64,000 nt of DNA, taken from an uncultured Neomegalonema sp. Its GTDB lineage: Bacteria; Pseudomonadota; Alphaproteobacteria; Rhodobacterales; Rhodobacteraceae. Both the position numbers and the translations under genes were made by a program. Location of the stretch: positions 111,183 to 175,182 of the forward strand of contig CALDSD010000069.1 in NCBI GenBank assembly GCA_937911325.1. The letters are read 5' to 3'. Under the pieces are notes generated by a model that saw only the letters and a list, made by a program, of their open reading frames with translations, searched no databases and had not been told where the DNA came from. Positions 9,020 to 17,005 of this stretch are shown here, one piece after another. The first letter of the stretch is position 1, and each line of letters opens with the position of its first letter.

Positions 9020-10081
9020 TCACCTCGAATTCCTGATTTCGCTTGGGGTCGCCTTCAGCTTCTTGGCGCAATGCCCAGTGAGGCTCGCCGAGCTCGAGAA
9101 ACCGGACGAATATGCGATCGAGGATACCGACTTTGACGTATTGCGAAGCATCCAGATCGCCGCTTTGAGCTTCATACTGATCAGGAACGACTTCGGCGAC
9201 ATGCCGACCTGCGCCCGAAACAGACGCAGGAAGTGACGCTCGGTCAAACCAATCGACGCCGCTATTTCAGAGATTTTCGGATTCTCGGACGCTCTCTTTT
9301 CCAAGGACACAAGAGCTTTCTGAATGCGTGGATCGGTAACTTCAAGATGGCGAAACAGCCCGGTTCGATCCAGTTGGCCGAGCGATTCAAGTCCGGTTAC
9401 CGACATCTGGTGAACGGCCTTCGCCGCCCGATCGGGACCAAGATGGTCGCGAATGAGACGCGTCATGAAGGAAAGGATAGAGATCCCCCCGGCAACCGTG
9501 AAAACGCCGTTTCGCCCCTCGAAATCAGAGCGTGTCGACAGTCGAAGGCCGGGAAACGCCTCTTTGAAATCGGCCTCCACGTAAGGATGGACACAGACAA
9601 GCCGCCCATCCAGCAGGCGCTCCTGAGCGAGAACGCAGCTGCCTGTACAGACGCCTACGACGCCACATCCCGCGCGGCGCGCCGAATGGATAAAGGCGCG
9701 GTGCGCGGCTGGCGCAGCGTCGATGTTCTTCAAAAGGCCGCCGATCACGACTACAAAGTCGAATTCGCTCGGGGCGGCGTAAGCATGTGTCGCGGCCACT
9801 TCGATCCCGCAGCTCGACCTGACCTTGGAGCCTGGTTCTCCCACAATCCGCCATCGCACATAACGCTGCTCCGAGTTGTCGCCATAGTCGCCGGAGTGCC
9901 GAAGGCTCTCGAGGACTCCGGTCAGCGACATCAACGCGAAATCGGGCCAGAGAAGCACCGCGATACGAAGGCGAACCTCGGGATTGTGGGGGGCAAGACT
10001 GCGTGTGCCCCAAAGTCCGTCGAGCCATTCAATATAGCCGTCCTTATCCGGCGCACCGTTTTGCATCGTCGTTGCCTTCAT
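9020..10081 (-). CDS. GlxA-family AraC-type transcriptional regulator with DJ-1/PfpI-like domain (353 aa)
   Basis: Residues 38-210 form a DJ-1/PfpI class-I amidotransferase-like sensor domain, with the nucleophile elbow GVCTGSCVLA near 145 retaining Cys. Residues 250-350 are a tandem helix-turn-helix AraC domain (EIAASIGLTERHFLRLFRA, then SIAYSSGFSS). Such proteins sense small metabolites, classically amines such as betaines, carnitine or amino acids in the GbdR/CdhR/ArgR group, and control neighbouring catabolic genes. It is divergent from a class-I amidotransferase-like hydrolase gene, and a tandem direct repeat lies 21-48 bp upstream of its start. An alternative start is the next Met at residue 6. 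The ligand is unknown. Confidence 0.9.
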   Translation of the reverse strand: MKATTMQNGAPDKDGYIEWLDGLWGTRSLAPHNPEVRLRIAVLLWPDFALMSLTGVLESLRHSGDYGDNSEQRYVRWRIVGEPGSKVRSSCGIEVAATHAYAAPSEFDFVVVIGGLLKNIDAAPAAHRAFIHSARRAGCGVVGVCTGSCVLAQERLLDGRLVCVHPYVEADFKEAFPGLRLSTRSDFEGRNGVFTVAGGISILSFMTRLIRDHLGPDRAAKAVHQMSVTGLESLGQLDRTGLFRHLEVTDPRIQKALVSLEKRASENPKISEIAASIGLTERHFLRLFRAQVGMSPKSFLISMKLKAAIWMLRNTSKSVSSIAYSSGFSSSASLTGHCAKKLKATPSEIRNSR

Positions 10082-10101
10082 CCCGTCCGTTTGTTCGCGA
10101 G

Positions 10102-10129
10102 TGTCCGATATCTTTCAAAAATGTCCGAT
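10102..10129. promoter_or_regulatory. Tandem direct repeat, likely AraC-type operator
   Basis: TGTCCGAT occurs at 10102-10109 and again at 10122-10129, exactly 20 bp apart. AraC-family regulators usually bind direct half-sites about two helical turns apart. The site lies between the divergent GlxA-type regulator (start 10081) and the hydrolase gene (start 10280). Autoregulation with control of the hydrolase is the simplest reading. Confidence 0.5.
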
Positions 10130-10279
10130 TTTCAGACGACACTCGTGGAATTATCCACCAGTCTCGCTTCATCGTCGAGGCTTTTCGCGAGCAAGTTAAC
10201 GATCTGATGAACGCGCTTGCTTATGGTGACGCTCACCGCGAGCCCTGGCGAACCGGACGCGGTTGGAGGCGTTGAAAGA

Positions 10280-10978
10280 GTGAACAAGCGAAACAAGCCG
10301 GTGACCATTGGCATCTCGGTCGATCTAGATGCCCGCGGTTCATCCGAAGAGGCGAGATACTTTATCGGCCTCAACTACGTTGAAGCGCTCAGCCAGGCGG
10401 GGGTCGCGTCGGTGCTGCTGCCGAGTGAAATCGGCAATTTGTCCGCTTACCTGGACCTTTGCGACGGGTTCCTGGTGCCGGGATCCAATCCAGGCGAGAT
10501 GGGAGCGCTTCGAAGACAGGAATTCGACCAGGCGCTGATCTCCGCGGCTTTGAACGAGGGTCTACCCATCCTGGGAATCTGCTACGGCATGCAAATGATC
10601 GGCTTGACGCTTGGGGCGGAGCTTGACGATTGCCCGAGCGGCGCAGGCGCGATCGAACACGATCCGTTAGCGATCCCTGATCAAGCCGCCCACGACATTT
10701 TTCTCGAGCCGAGCAGTTTGCTCGCTCAGGTCGCGGGCGGAAGTCAAAAGCCGATGCCGGTGAATTCGCATCACCGCCAGATGCTCATGCGCCATCGGGC
10801 GTTCGACGTCTCCGCGACCTCGGAAGACGGCGCGATCGAAGCGATCGAAGTTCCGGGGCGTCCGTTCGCTGTTGGGGTGCAATGGCACCCCGAATACCGA
10901 CTGACGAAGTTCGATTGCGCGATCTTCTCGGCCTTTATCGGCGCGTGTCAGTCACCTTCGCCTCGATACCTGAGCTGA
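10280..10978 (+). CDS. Peptidase C26 / gamma-glutamyl-GABA hydrolase-like class-I amidotransferase (232 aa)
   Basis: I chose the GTG at 10280 because GGAGG (10265-10269) lies 10 bp upstream and the protein then starts VNKRNKPVTIGIS, the usual beginning of the family. An in-frame ATG at 10223 is an alternative. The nucleophile Cys lies in GICYGMQ near residue 107, and the His-Glu pair in VQWHPEY near 207, giving the full Cys-His-Glu triad. Relatives such as PuuD cleave gamma-glutamyl amides in polyamine degradation. It diverges from the GlxA-type regulator and converges with the cupin gene. The substrate is not known. A role in breaking down an amine-glutamate conjugate fits the regulator type. 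Confidence 0.85.
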   Translation: MNKRNKPVTIGISVDLDARGSSEEARYFIGLNYVEALSQAGVASVLLPSEIGNLSAYLDLCDGFLVPGSNPGEMGALRRQEFDQALISAALNEGLPILGICYGMQMIGLTLGAELDDCPSGAGAIEHDPLAIPDQAAHDIFLEPSSLLAQVAGGSQKPMPVNSHHRQMLMRHRAFDVSATSEDGAIEAIEVPGRPFAVGVQWHPEYRLTKFDCAIFSAFIGACQSPSPRYLS

Positions 10979-11056
10979 CGTCTGGGGCGCTTTGGCTGAA
11001 TTCCAAAGGATAATCGACGTGTCTGAGCGGCGGGCGCCGAGGTTGGTGATCGGCGC

Positions 11057-11755
11057 TTATGCTGTTCCCGCGTTCTCGCTGAAGCGCAACTTGTGGGTCC
11101 GCAACGTTTCAGAGGCGCCGGTCCAGACATAGGACAATAGGCAGGGCTCACGATCCGCCGTTGTGATGCAATGCTGTTGGCCAGGCGGGTTGAAAATCAA
11201 AGACCCGGGCGCCGACACGCCGGTGTCGTTCTCAGAAACATGCCCGGATATGTTGATGTAGCTCTCGCAGATGTCTTCATGGCTGTGGGTCGGATAGGTT
11301 GTGCTGGGCGCGAAGAGCACCAATCCGAGCTTGAGGTGATCGCTCCGTATCGGTCCGACAGGGCCCAGGATTTCGGCGAAGGCGAAGTTCAGCCGCAAGC
11401 CGTCCGGCACCTCGTCATATCCGTACCGCCAAACGAGATGTTCGCGGATGAGCCCGACCGACCGCGCGAGGCTGGCCGTGACGTAGTTTGACGCCCCTGA
11501 CAGAGCCCGATCCAGATGCACGCAAACGGGCAGCGCCTCCCCCGCGCCGGCGACGACGGGCGGGTCTTCTTCCATTGCTTTGGCGAGGAGCGCGGACGCA
11601 TCCGCCATATGCGCCCGGATCAAGCGGCTGCCGCCCGCTGAACCAGTGCGGTACAGCTGCAGATAGTCTTGCAGCAGGTACTGCCAGAGAGGCTGTTTCG
11701 ACAAGGTCGTCGGAGAGCTTTCTTCGAAACCAGTCTTGGTGGGGCGGCTCGTCAT
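11057..11755 (-). CDS. Cupin of the DMSP-lyase family (232 aa)
   Basis: I chose the first ATG, at 11755 (MTSRPTKTGFEES); the frame continues upstream only to a TTG at 11812. The C-terminal half is a single cupin barrel with metal-binding pattern YPTHSHEDICESY (near residue 153-165: two His and a Glu, then the Tyr typical of DddL/DddQ-type enzymes) and a second box PGSLIFNPPGQQH ending in the fourth ligand His. This fits the cupin DMSP-lyase family, which cleaves dimethylsulfoniopropionate to dimethyl sulfide and acrylate. The N-terminal helical extension (residues 1-110) is also seen in DddL-like proteins. Non-DMSP activities exist in the family, so substrate is unproven. The neighbouring GlxA-type regulator and hydrolase may belong to the same catabolic unit. 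Confidence 0.7.
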   Translation of the reverse strand: MTSRPTKTGFEESSPTTLSKQPLWQYLLQDYLQLYRTGSAGGSRLIRAHMADASALLAKAMEEDPPVVAGAGEALPVCVHLDRALSGASNYVTASLARSVGLIREHLVWRYGYDEVPDGLRLNFAFAEILGPVGPIRSDHLKLGLVLFAPSTTYPTHSHEDICESYINISGHVSENDTGVSAPGSLIFNPPGQQHCITTADREPCLLSYVWTGASETLRTHKLRFSENAGTA

Positions 11756-11940
11756 GGCGCTCGGTCTGCTCAGCGTTTGGCGACACTTGGAGCGTTGTTC
11801 GCCTCTCGACAAGGTCGAAGATCAACTCAGAGATGTTTAGGTCCAAATTGTCGCGCGCATGCGCCGTCGACGCAGGGATGCGGCCCGGCGGAGGCCGCGA
11901 GCGCTCAAGGGGAGGTTTCGAGCGCGAACGACGGCTGAGG

Positions 11941-14121
11941 TTAGGCGTCGGCGACCTCCAGCGGGCGCGTCATCATTCCCAAGTGCTTGCTGCAGGCTTT
12001 CCGCAGCTCGCCAAGCGTGGTGATCCCTTTCTCCCGCAGCATCGGCTTCATCTTGAGCAGAACCTCGGCCGTCGCGGCGGCGTCGCCCGCGGCGGTGTGG
12101 CGGAGCTCCTCGGGAATGTCGACGGCCAGCCGCTCGGCGATGGCGTCAAGCGAGTGCTCGGCGTCGCCGCCGTACAGAACCGCGGAGATCAAGACGGTGT
12201 CCAAAATCGGTTGGTCGAACCGAGCGCCGATCCGTTTCTCATGTCGGCGCAGAAACGCCATATCGAACGGCGCGTTATGGGCGACGATCACGCATTCTCC
12301 GCAGTATCGGTGAAATTTCCCACCGATTTCCGAGATCGTCGGTGCGTCCGCGACCATTTCTTCGGTCACGCCATGGATCTCGATGGACGTTTGTGGGATG
12401 GAGCGTTCGGGATTGACCAGTTCGTCAAAGCTCTCTCCGGGCAACATGCGGCTGTTGACGACGCGCGTCGCCGCGATCTGGACGATTTCATCGCCGCGTT
12501 CGGGCTCCAGACCGGTCGTCTCGGTGTCAAAGACCACGAAGGTCAGTTCATCGAGTGCGCGATCATCCAGCGCCGTTTCTTGCGAGGCGTTCAACAGATC
12601 GAAATCGTAAAACTCCAGCCGGTTGCTACGGGTCGCCTCCGTCTGAAGCGCGCGGGCGCGGCGCAACGGCATGCGCAAAAGCGCGGTCGTCCGAGCTTCG
12701 GGTTCGCGCGTCCTCTCGGGCCAGATCTCGGATCCATGCCGATCCAGGATCTCGCGACCCGTCACACCGTGGTCTCCGACAAGATCTTCTGACAGCCAGT
12801 CCTCGACCGCGCCCATTGGCGCCGTCTCGCCACGCCAGCACAAGTCGATGACGGCTCCCATCTCTGCGCCGGGATTTGCTTCGTCGGCTTCTTCAGGCTG
12901 GATCCGCAGCGACAGCGTGTCCCCAAGTCCGGCGCTTGCGACGCGCTGCGCGACCGACGTCAGCAGCAGGGCCAGATCGAAGCCGTCGCAGTTGAGCTCC
13001 AATGGCGCCGTGTCGACGCTCAAGTCCACGCCCTGAACAGCGAGTTTCAGGCGGACCGCCTCGGCCAGATCGCTCGCGGCGATATTCGACATCGGCCAGG
13101 ACGTGGCCGAGAGCGCATCGAAGCGAAGGCTCAGCTCGGCGATGGCTTCTGTCATCTCGGTGGTATCCGCGTCGAAGGCGTCGCGCAGCCGTTCTTCGAG
13201 CTCTGGCGTCAAAGTGGCTTGATCGCGCGAAGCGGACAAGGCGGTTTGCAGGTTCGAGGCCCGTCTGCGAACGCGTTCGAAAACCTCTCGCAGCAGCGCG
13301 TCCCGGTCGGTGTGTTTGGCGACCGCCTCCGTCACATCGCGGATGGTCAGCACGTAACCCGGTCCTTTGACGGAGCCCGCGCCCTTCGGGGTCAATTCAG
13401 GCGCAAGCCGCATGGTCGCCTCAAACAGCCGGGCGTCGTCTCTGGAAACACACAACAGTTCGGTCGTCGCTCCGATCGAGAGCGGCCTTGGAGACGATTG
13501 CTGCAATCGTGCGTATGCGTCCTCCACCGGCCCGCGGCGCAACAGCTCGAACAGCGGCCTGTTCAAGCCGAGATCGCCCGCTTGTTCCAACAGGCTCACA
13601 GCCTGCGCGTTGTACAAGGCCACCTTGTGATCCGCCGAGCAAAACAGAACCCCGGCGGGCGCATCGCGCAGAACGCATTCAAGACGCGCCTTCTCCAGCT
13701 TGAGGCGTTCCGTCTCCTGGGCCACGGCGTCTTCAAGCGCGCCTCGGGTTTCACGCAGATCGCGGGTTACAGCCACCGCGGCGGGGGCGAGGTCGCCCAG
13801 GTAGCGTGCGGGCGCGTGATCGATTTCTTTGTCCACCCCGGCATGTGCTCGGGCGCGCATTTCCCCCGACAGCTCCTGGATGGGGCGAGCGACGTTCTGG
13901 TCGAACAGCAGCCAGACCCAGGTCACCAGGCCAACGAGAGACAATGCGCCGGCAAAGCCAGTCAGGATGAAGGCGGAGCCGGGTCCGCTTTGCTCAAGGC
14001 GTGAAAATCCGAACATCGCCGCCGCGGCGATCGCAAGGCTGCCCAGCAAGGCGATGAGCGCAAAGAAAAGGAAGATCCGGAGGCGGAGGCTCCAGCTTTT
14101 GACGTCGGGAAGCTTAGTCAT
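11941..14121 (-). CDS. Membrane PAS pseudo-histidine-kinase fused to DnaQ-type 3'-5' exonuclease (726 aa)
   Basis: Two membrane segments (about residues 14-36 and 49-70) are followed by a HAMP-like linker, a coiled coil (near 128-145), a PAS domain (about 145-275) and a kinase-like region (about 280-490). The phospho-acceptor His is missing: the place of the H-box reads VFERVRRRASNLQTAL, and the ATP-lid glycines are not visible. The C-terminal 200 residues are a DEDDh exonuclease: VVFDTETTGLEPERGDE (Exo I), VIVAHNAPFD (Exo II), HTAAGDAAAT (Exo III). The start overlaps the stop of the receiver gene by 8 bp. Similar fusions occur beside acetate symporter/DUF294 genes in many proteobacteria. It probably couples membrane sensing to nuclease activity; the nucleic acid target is unknown. 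Confidence 0.88.
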   Translation of the reverse strand: MTKLPDVKSWSLRLRIFLFFALIALLGSLAIAAAAMFGFSRLEQSGPGSAFILTGFAGALSLVGLVTWVWLLFDQNVARPIQELSGEMRARAHAGVDKEIDHAPARYLGDLAPAAVAVTRDLRETRGALEDAVAQETERLKLEKARLECVLRDAPAGVLFCSADHKVALYNAQAVSLLEQAGDLGLNRPLFELLRRGPVEDAYARLQQSSPRPLSIGATTELLCVSRDDARLFEATMRLAPELTPKGAGSVKGPGYVLTIRDVTEAVAKHTDRDALLREVFERVRRRASNLQTALSASRDQATLTPELEERLRDAFDADTTEMTEAIAELSLRFDALSATSWPMSNIAASDLAEAVRLKLAVQGVDLSVDTAPLELNCDGFDLALLLTSVAQRVASAGLGDTLSLRIQPEEADEANPGAEMGAVIDLCWRGETAPMGAVEDWLSEDLVGDHGVTGREILDRHGSEIWPERTREPEARTTALLRMPLRRARALQTEATRSNRLEFYDFDLLNASQETALDDRALDELTFVVFDTETTGLEPERGDEIVQIAATRVVNSRMLPGESFDELVNPERSIPQTSIEIHGVTEEMVADAPTISEIGGKFHRYCGECVIVAHNAPFDMAFLRRHEKRIGARFDQPILDTVLISAVLYGGDAEHSLDAIAERLAVDIPEELRHTAAGDAAATAEVLLKMKPMLREKGITTLGELRKACSKHLGMMTRPLEVADA

Positions 14122-14515
14122 CGCCCAGCGCCTTCTCCGACAACAGACGGCGCGCCTCCGCCTTCACTTCGGTGTTGGAAAAAGGTTTGCCGAGAAAGGC
14201 GTCCGCGCCGAGCGCCAGCCCCTTGCGCCGCTCCGTTGCGCTGGCCCGCGCGGTGATCATCATGATTTTCACGTCGTCGAGGGCGGAGTTGAGCCGGATC
14301 GACTGGCAGACCTCGTAGCCGCTCGCGCCTGGAAGCATGACGTCGAGCAGAACGAGGTCGGGCGCGCGGCGCTTGATCTCTTCAATGGCGGATTTGCCGT
14401 CGGCGACGCGAGACACTTCGTATCCCTCCCGCTCGAGCAGAAACCGCAGCGCGATGGCTATGCTGTCTTCGTCTTCGACCAGCATAACGGACTTATTGGC
14501 GGTTTCTTTCGACAT
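14114..14515 (-). CDS. Single-domain response regulator (133 aa)
   Basis: The ATG at 14515 follows a GGAGGAG ribosome site. The protein is one CheY-like receiver: acidic pocket VEDED near residue 13, phospho-acceptor Asp in LVLLDVMLP near 57, conserved Thr in MMITARAS and Lys in FLGKPF. There is no output domain, so it must act on a partner protein. It overlaps the exonuclease-fused pseudokinase by 8 bp (ATGACTAA), implying tight translational coupling and a shared pathway. Because that partner seems to lack the phospho-donor His, the actual kinase may be encoded elsewhere. Confidence 0.92.
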   Translation of the reverse strand: MSKETANKSVMLVEDEDSIAIALRFLLEREGYEVSRVADGKSAIEEIKRRAPDLVLLDVMLPGASGYEVCQSIRLNSALDDVKIMMITARASATERRKGLALGADAFLGKPFSNTEVKAEARRLLSEKALGDD

Positions 14516-14529
14516 CGGCTCCTCCGCTG

Positions 14530-15030
14530 TCAGGTGTCGTCGCAGGCCTTTGCAATCAGTGGGTCGTCGGCTTCTGTTGGGCTCCACTGCGGATCGACCA
14601 CGCGACCCGCCGTGTCGAAGGCGGTTCCATCGGCGATATCGGCGCGCCGCCGGCCAACGCAGTCGACGAGCAGAGGGGCGCGAACGATCGGGCGAAACCT
14701 TTCGAAAAGAAGCACTTCGACCATCAATTGGTCTGGAGCCGCGGCATTTCTGCGGGCGCCTTCGATATCGACGGCCGAGAACCGCGTCGTCATCGGCGCG
14801 ACATGGGTCCAGGGGCGAAAAGCGGATCTATCGGAATGCGTGGTGACGATCTCGATGCCCGGCGGCAGTCCGCCGGCGGTGCGGGCGAACCAGCTGTACT
14901 CGGCCCAGATCGCAAAGGCGAACATCGCGAGGCCAGCGCTTGCGGGCACGAAAAACCGCGGCAGCGCGCCGCCTGTGATCTTGCGGACCAACAGGGCCAG
15001 GCCATAGGCCCCAAACCCGAGTGCGATCAC
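14530..15030 (-). CDS. Small membrane protein of the acetate operon (166 aa)
   Basis: The frame starts at GTG 15030. GAGGAG lies about 13 nt upstream, longer than ideal, and a closer ATG (15040) reads another, Arg-rich frame that I reject. The first 48 residues hold two membrane segments (MIALGFGAYGLALLV and LPRFFVPASAGLAMFAFAIW). The rest is an extracytoplasmic or cytoplasmic soluble domain ending with a probable Cys pair (Cys in VDCVG and KACDD). No family is recognised. It lies 14 bp upstream of the receiver gene and 22 bp after the DUF294 gene, so it belongs to this operon and may help the exonuclease-fusion protein at the membrane. Confidence 0.72.
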   Translation of the reverse strand: MIALGFGAYGLALLVRKITGGALPRFFVPASAGLAMFAFAIWAEYSWFARTAGGLPPGIEIVTTHSDRSAFRPWTHVAPMTTRFSAVDIEGARRNAAAPDQLMVEVLLFERFRPIVRAPLLVDCVGRRRADIADGTAFDTAGRVVDPQWSPTEADDPLIAKACDDT

Positions 15031-15052
15031 CGAAAAACATGCGCTCCTCGCT

Positions 15053-16876
15053 TTACAGGACCGAAGCGCGGCCGTGGCCCAACGCCGATTGCATGGTTTT
15101 CACAACAACGAATGCGTCTCGCAAGTGGCTGCGCTCGAAGTCCGAGAGTGTCGCTGGCGGCATGAAGTTGTCCGGCTTCTCTCCGCGCCTGACCAAGTCG
15201 GCCTGGTGGATCAACCGCGTCTCCGCGATGAGATCATAAGCGTCGATCAGGTCCTTCGCGCCGCTGTCGCTGATGACGCCGGCGCTGGCGGCCGCCGTGA
15301 GCCTCGCGCGCGTATTGACCACGGGCAGGCGCCCTTGCAGGGCGTAGATCCTGCCCAAATCGACCACTGGGACGACGCCGTTGAGCTTCACGTCGATCGT
15401 GTCCTTGTGCTCGCCCGAGCGGATCGTCGCGACGTTGCGGAAGAGCCCGAGCGGCGGCGCGTGCTTGAGCGAGTTGGCGACCATATGCGCCACGAAGATG
15501 CTGTTCTTGGCGGCTGCGTCGAGCGTGTCGCGCACCAGATCGCCGTAGAGGTCCTGATCGCCGCCGATGGGCCGCAGGTCGAACATCACCGAGGCGAGCA
15601 TCTGCGCGGTCGGATCGGGCTTGGCGATCCATCCTTCGAAATACTCCCGCCAGACCCGGATCGGCTGACGCCAGCGCGGGTTGGTCGCCATCATGTCGCC
15701 GGGGCAGAAGAAATAGCCGCACGTATCAAGACCGTTGCCGACGAAACGCGCAAGCGCCTCGAAATAGGCGTCATGCTCCGGGCGGGCGTCGTCATGCAGA
15801 AACAGGCAGTTGTCCTGATCGGAGACGCCGGATTGTTCTTGGCGCCCTTGGCTGCCGCACGCCAACCACAGATAGGGAACGGGAGGCGGGCCAAGGCAGT
15901 CCTCGGCGAGCCGCAACAGTCGCCTGGTCGCCGCGTCGGCGATGTCGGTGATCAGCCGCGTCGTGACCTCGTGACGGTTGCCGGCGCCGACCAGTTGCAC
16001 AAGCATTTCGGGGATGCGCGCAACATATTTCGCGATGTGCTCGGCGTCGGGCGCGCGCACGATCTCCCGGATCAGTTTCCCGGAGGAGACGGCTTGTTGA
16101 TGGGTGAGATCCGTCTGTGTCACGATGCCGACAGGACGACCCTCCTGCACAACCGGCAGGTGCCCCACGCCCAGTTCCAACATGGCGTGCAGAACATCGG
16201 ATCCGAGCGCGTCAGGGCTGAGCCCTTTGGGATCTTCCGTCATTATCGCGCGCACAGTGGCGTCAGGCGACAGTCCCTCCGCCAGAACACGACTGACGAG
16301 GTCGCGATTGGTGACGATGCCACGCAGAAGATCGTCTTCGACGACCAATAGGCACGATACGCGCCGGTCGCGCATCAACCGGGCGGCGTCGGCGACGGTC
16401 GCCTCGGGCGAACAGGTGACGGGGTTCGGCGACATCAGGTCGGCCAATCGCATTGTGGCGAGATCGGCGGGCCGGGCGTCCGCCGTGCGGGAGCGGTCGA
16501 AGAAGCGCTCGAAGACGGGGTACGCCTTACGGAGCCGTTGAAACTCGTGCGCCGGCAACATCAGGACGCGCGCGTCGCTGGCCGCTGTAGCCGAAGTTCG
16601 CGCATTGCCGTCGCGCATCAAGCCGCGTTCGCCAAAGCTGTTGCCTGCGCCCAGGATCGACACGAGCGCGCCGTTGTCGTCGCGGACGTCAATCTGCCCC
16701 TCTGCGATCAGGTAGAGGCCTTCCAGCCGCGAGCCGAGGTGATAAAGCGCGTCGCCGTTTTGGAACGACATCGGCAGCATCGCCTGGGCGACGGCGACGC
16801 GCTCGAGTTCGGGCAAGTGATCGTAGGGATGCTGGCGCGCCAAAAGCGCTTCAATCTCGTCGCTGGGGATCTGCAT
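15053..16876 (-). CDS. cNMP-binding / CBS / DUF294 nucleotidyltransferase-like signalling protein (607 aa)
   Basis: Domains in order: cyclic-nucleotide-binding beta-roll (about 20-125, with SILGAGNSFGERGLM), a CBS pair (about 145-275, with LLRGIVTNRDL and RPVGIVTQTDL), a DUF294 nucleotidyltransferase-like domain with GSQGRQEQSGVSDQDN near 345, and an all-helical DUF294 C-terminal domain (about 460-600). The GSxxRxE...DxD pattern resembles the GlnD-type nucleotidyltransferase core and keeps its acidic residues. Proteins of this build sit beside acetate symporters and are thought to control them by binding adenine nucleotides. It is read leftward after the symporter, separated by 129 bp that contain a strong hairpin. 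A cAMP link to the adenylate cyclase at 58.4 kb is possible but speculative. Confidence 0.9.
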   Translation of the reverse strand: MQIPSDEIEALLARQHPYDHLPELERVAVAQAMLPMSFQNGDALYHLGSRLEGLYLIAEGQIDVRDDNGALVSILGAGNSFGERGLMRDGNARTSATAASDARVLMLPAHEFQRLRKAYPVFERFFDRSRTADARPADLATMRLADLMSPNPVTCSPEATVADAARLMRDRRVSCLLVVEDDLLRGIVTNRDLVSRVLAEGLSPDATVRAIMTEDPKGLSPDALGSDVLHAMLELGVGHLPVVQEGRPVGIVTQTDLTHQQAVSSGKLIREIVRAPDAEHIAKYVARIPEMLVQLVGAGNRHEVTTRLITDIADAATRRLLRLAEDCLGPPPVPYLWLACGSQGRQEQSGVSDQDNCLFLHDDARPEHDAYFEALARFVGNGLDTCGYFFCPGDMMATNPRWRQPIRVWREYFEGWIAKPDPTAQMLASVMFDLRPIGGDQDLYGDLVRDTLDAAAKNSIFVAHMVANSLKHAPPLGLFRNVATIRSGEHKDTIDVKLNGVVPVVDLGRIYALQGRLPVVNTRARLTAAASAGVISDSGAKDLIDAYDLIAETRLIHQADLVRRGEKPDNFMPPATLSDFERSHLRDAFVVVKTMQSALGHGRASVL

Positions 16877-16918
16877 CGCCGGACTCGCTGATTGAGGGCT
16901 CGATAAAGCGTCTGATTA

Positions 16919-16945
16919 GGCGAAGAGCGGGGGCCGCTCTTCGCC
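16919..16945. terminator. Perfect 12 bp hairpin between symporter and DUF294 genes
   Basis: GGCGAAGAGCGG pairs without mismatch with CCGCTCTTCGCC around a GGG loop. On the leftward strand no T-run follows, so it may slow rather than stop transcription, or protect the 3' end of the symporter mRNA. On the + strand it is followed by AGTTTTGT. It lies in the only sizable gap of this operon (16877-17005) and would allow different levels of the transporter and signalling genes. Confidence 0.5.
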
Positions 16946-17005
16946 AGTTTTGTCGGATGGATCCGAGCGCGAGGGAGTGGCGCGCTCGGATCCGTCCGGT
17001 CGGGC

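Noticed and set aside
8871..12000. A genomic island inserted at tRNA-Ser
   Set aside because: The tRNA is intact, but I found no integrase, no repeat of its 3' end and no strong shift in base composition downstream.
11488..12792. A 434-codon + strand frame across the cupin and exonuclease genes
   Set aside because: It runs antisense through two genes with clear catalytic motifs and shows no domain of its own.
14828..15040. Alternative ATG (15040) with better ribosome spacing for the small membrane protein
   Set aside because: It opens a different frame with an Arg-rich product; the GTG at 15030 gives a protein with clear membrane helices over the full gap.
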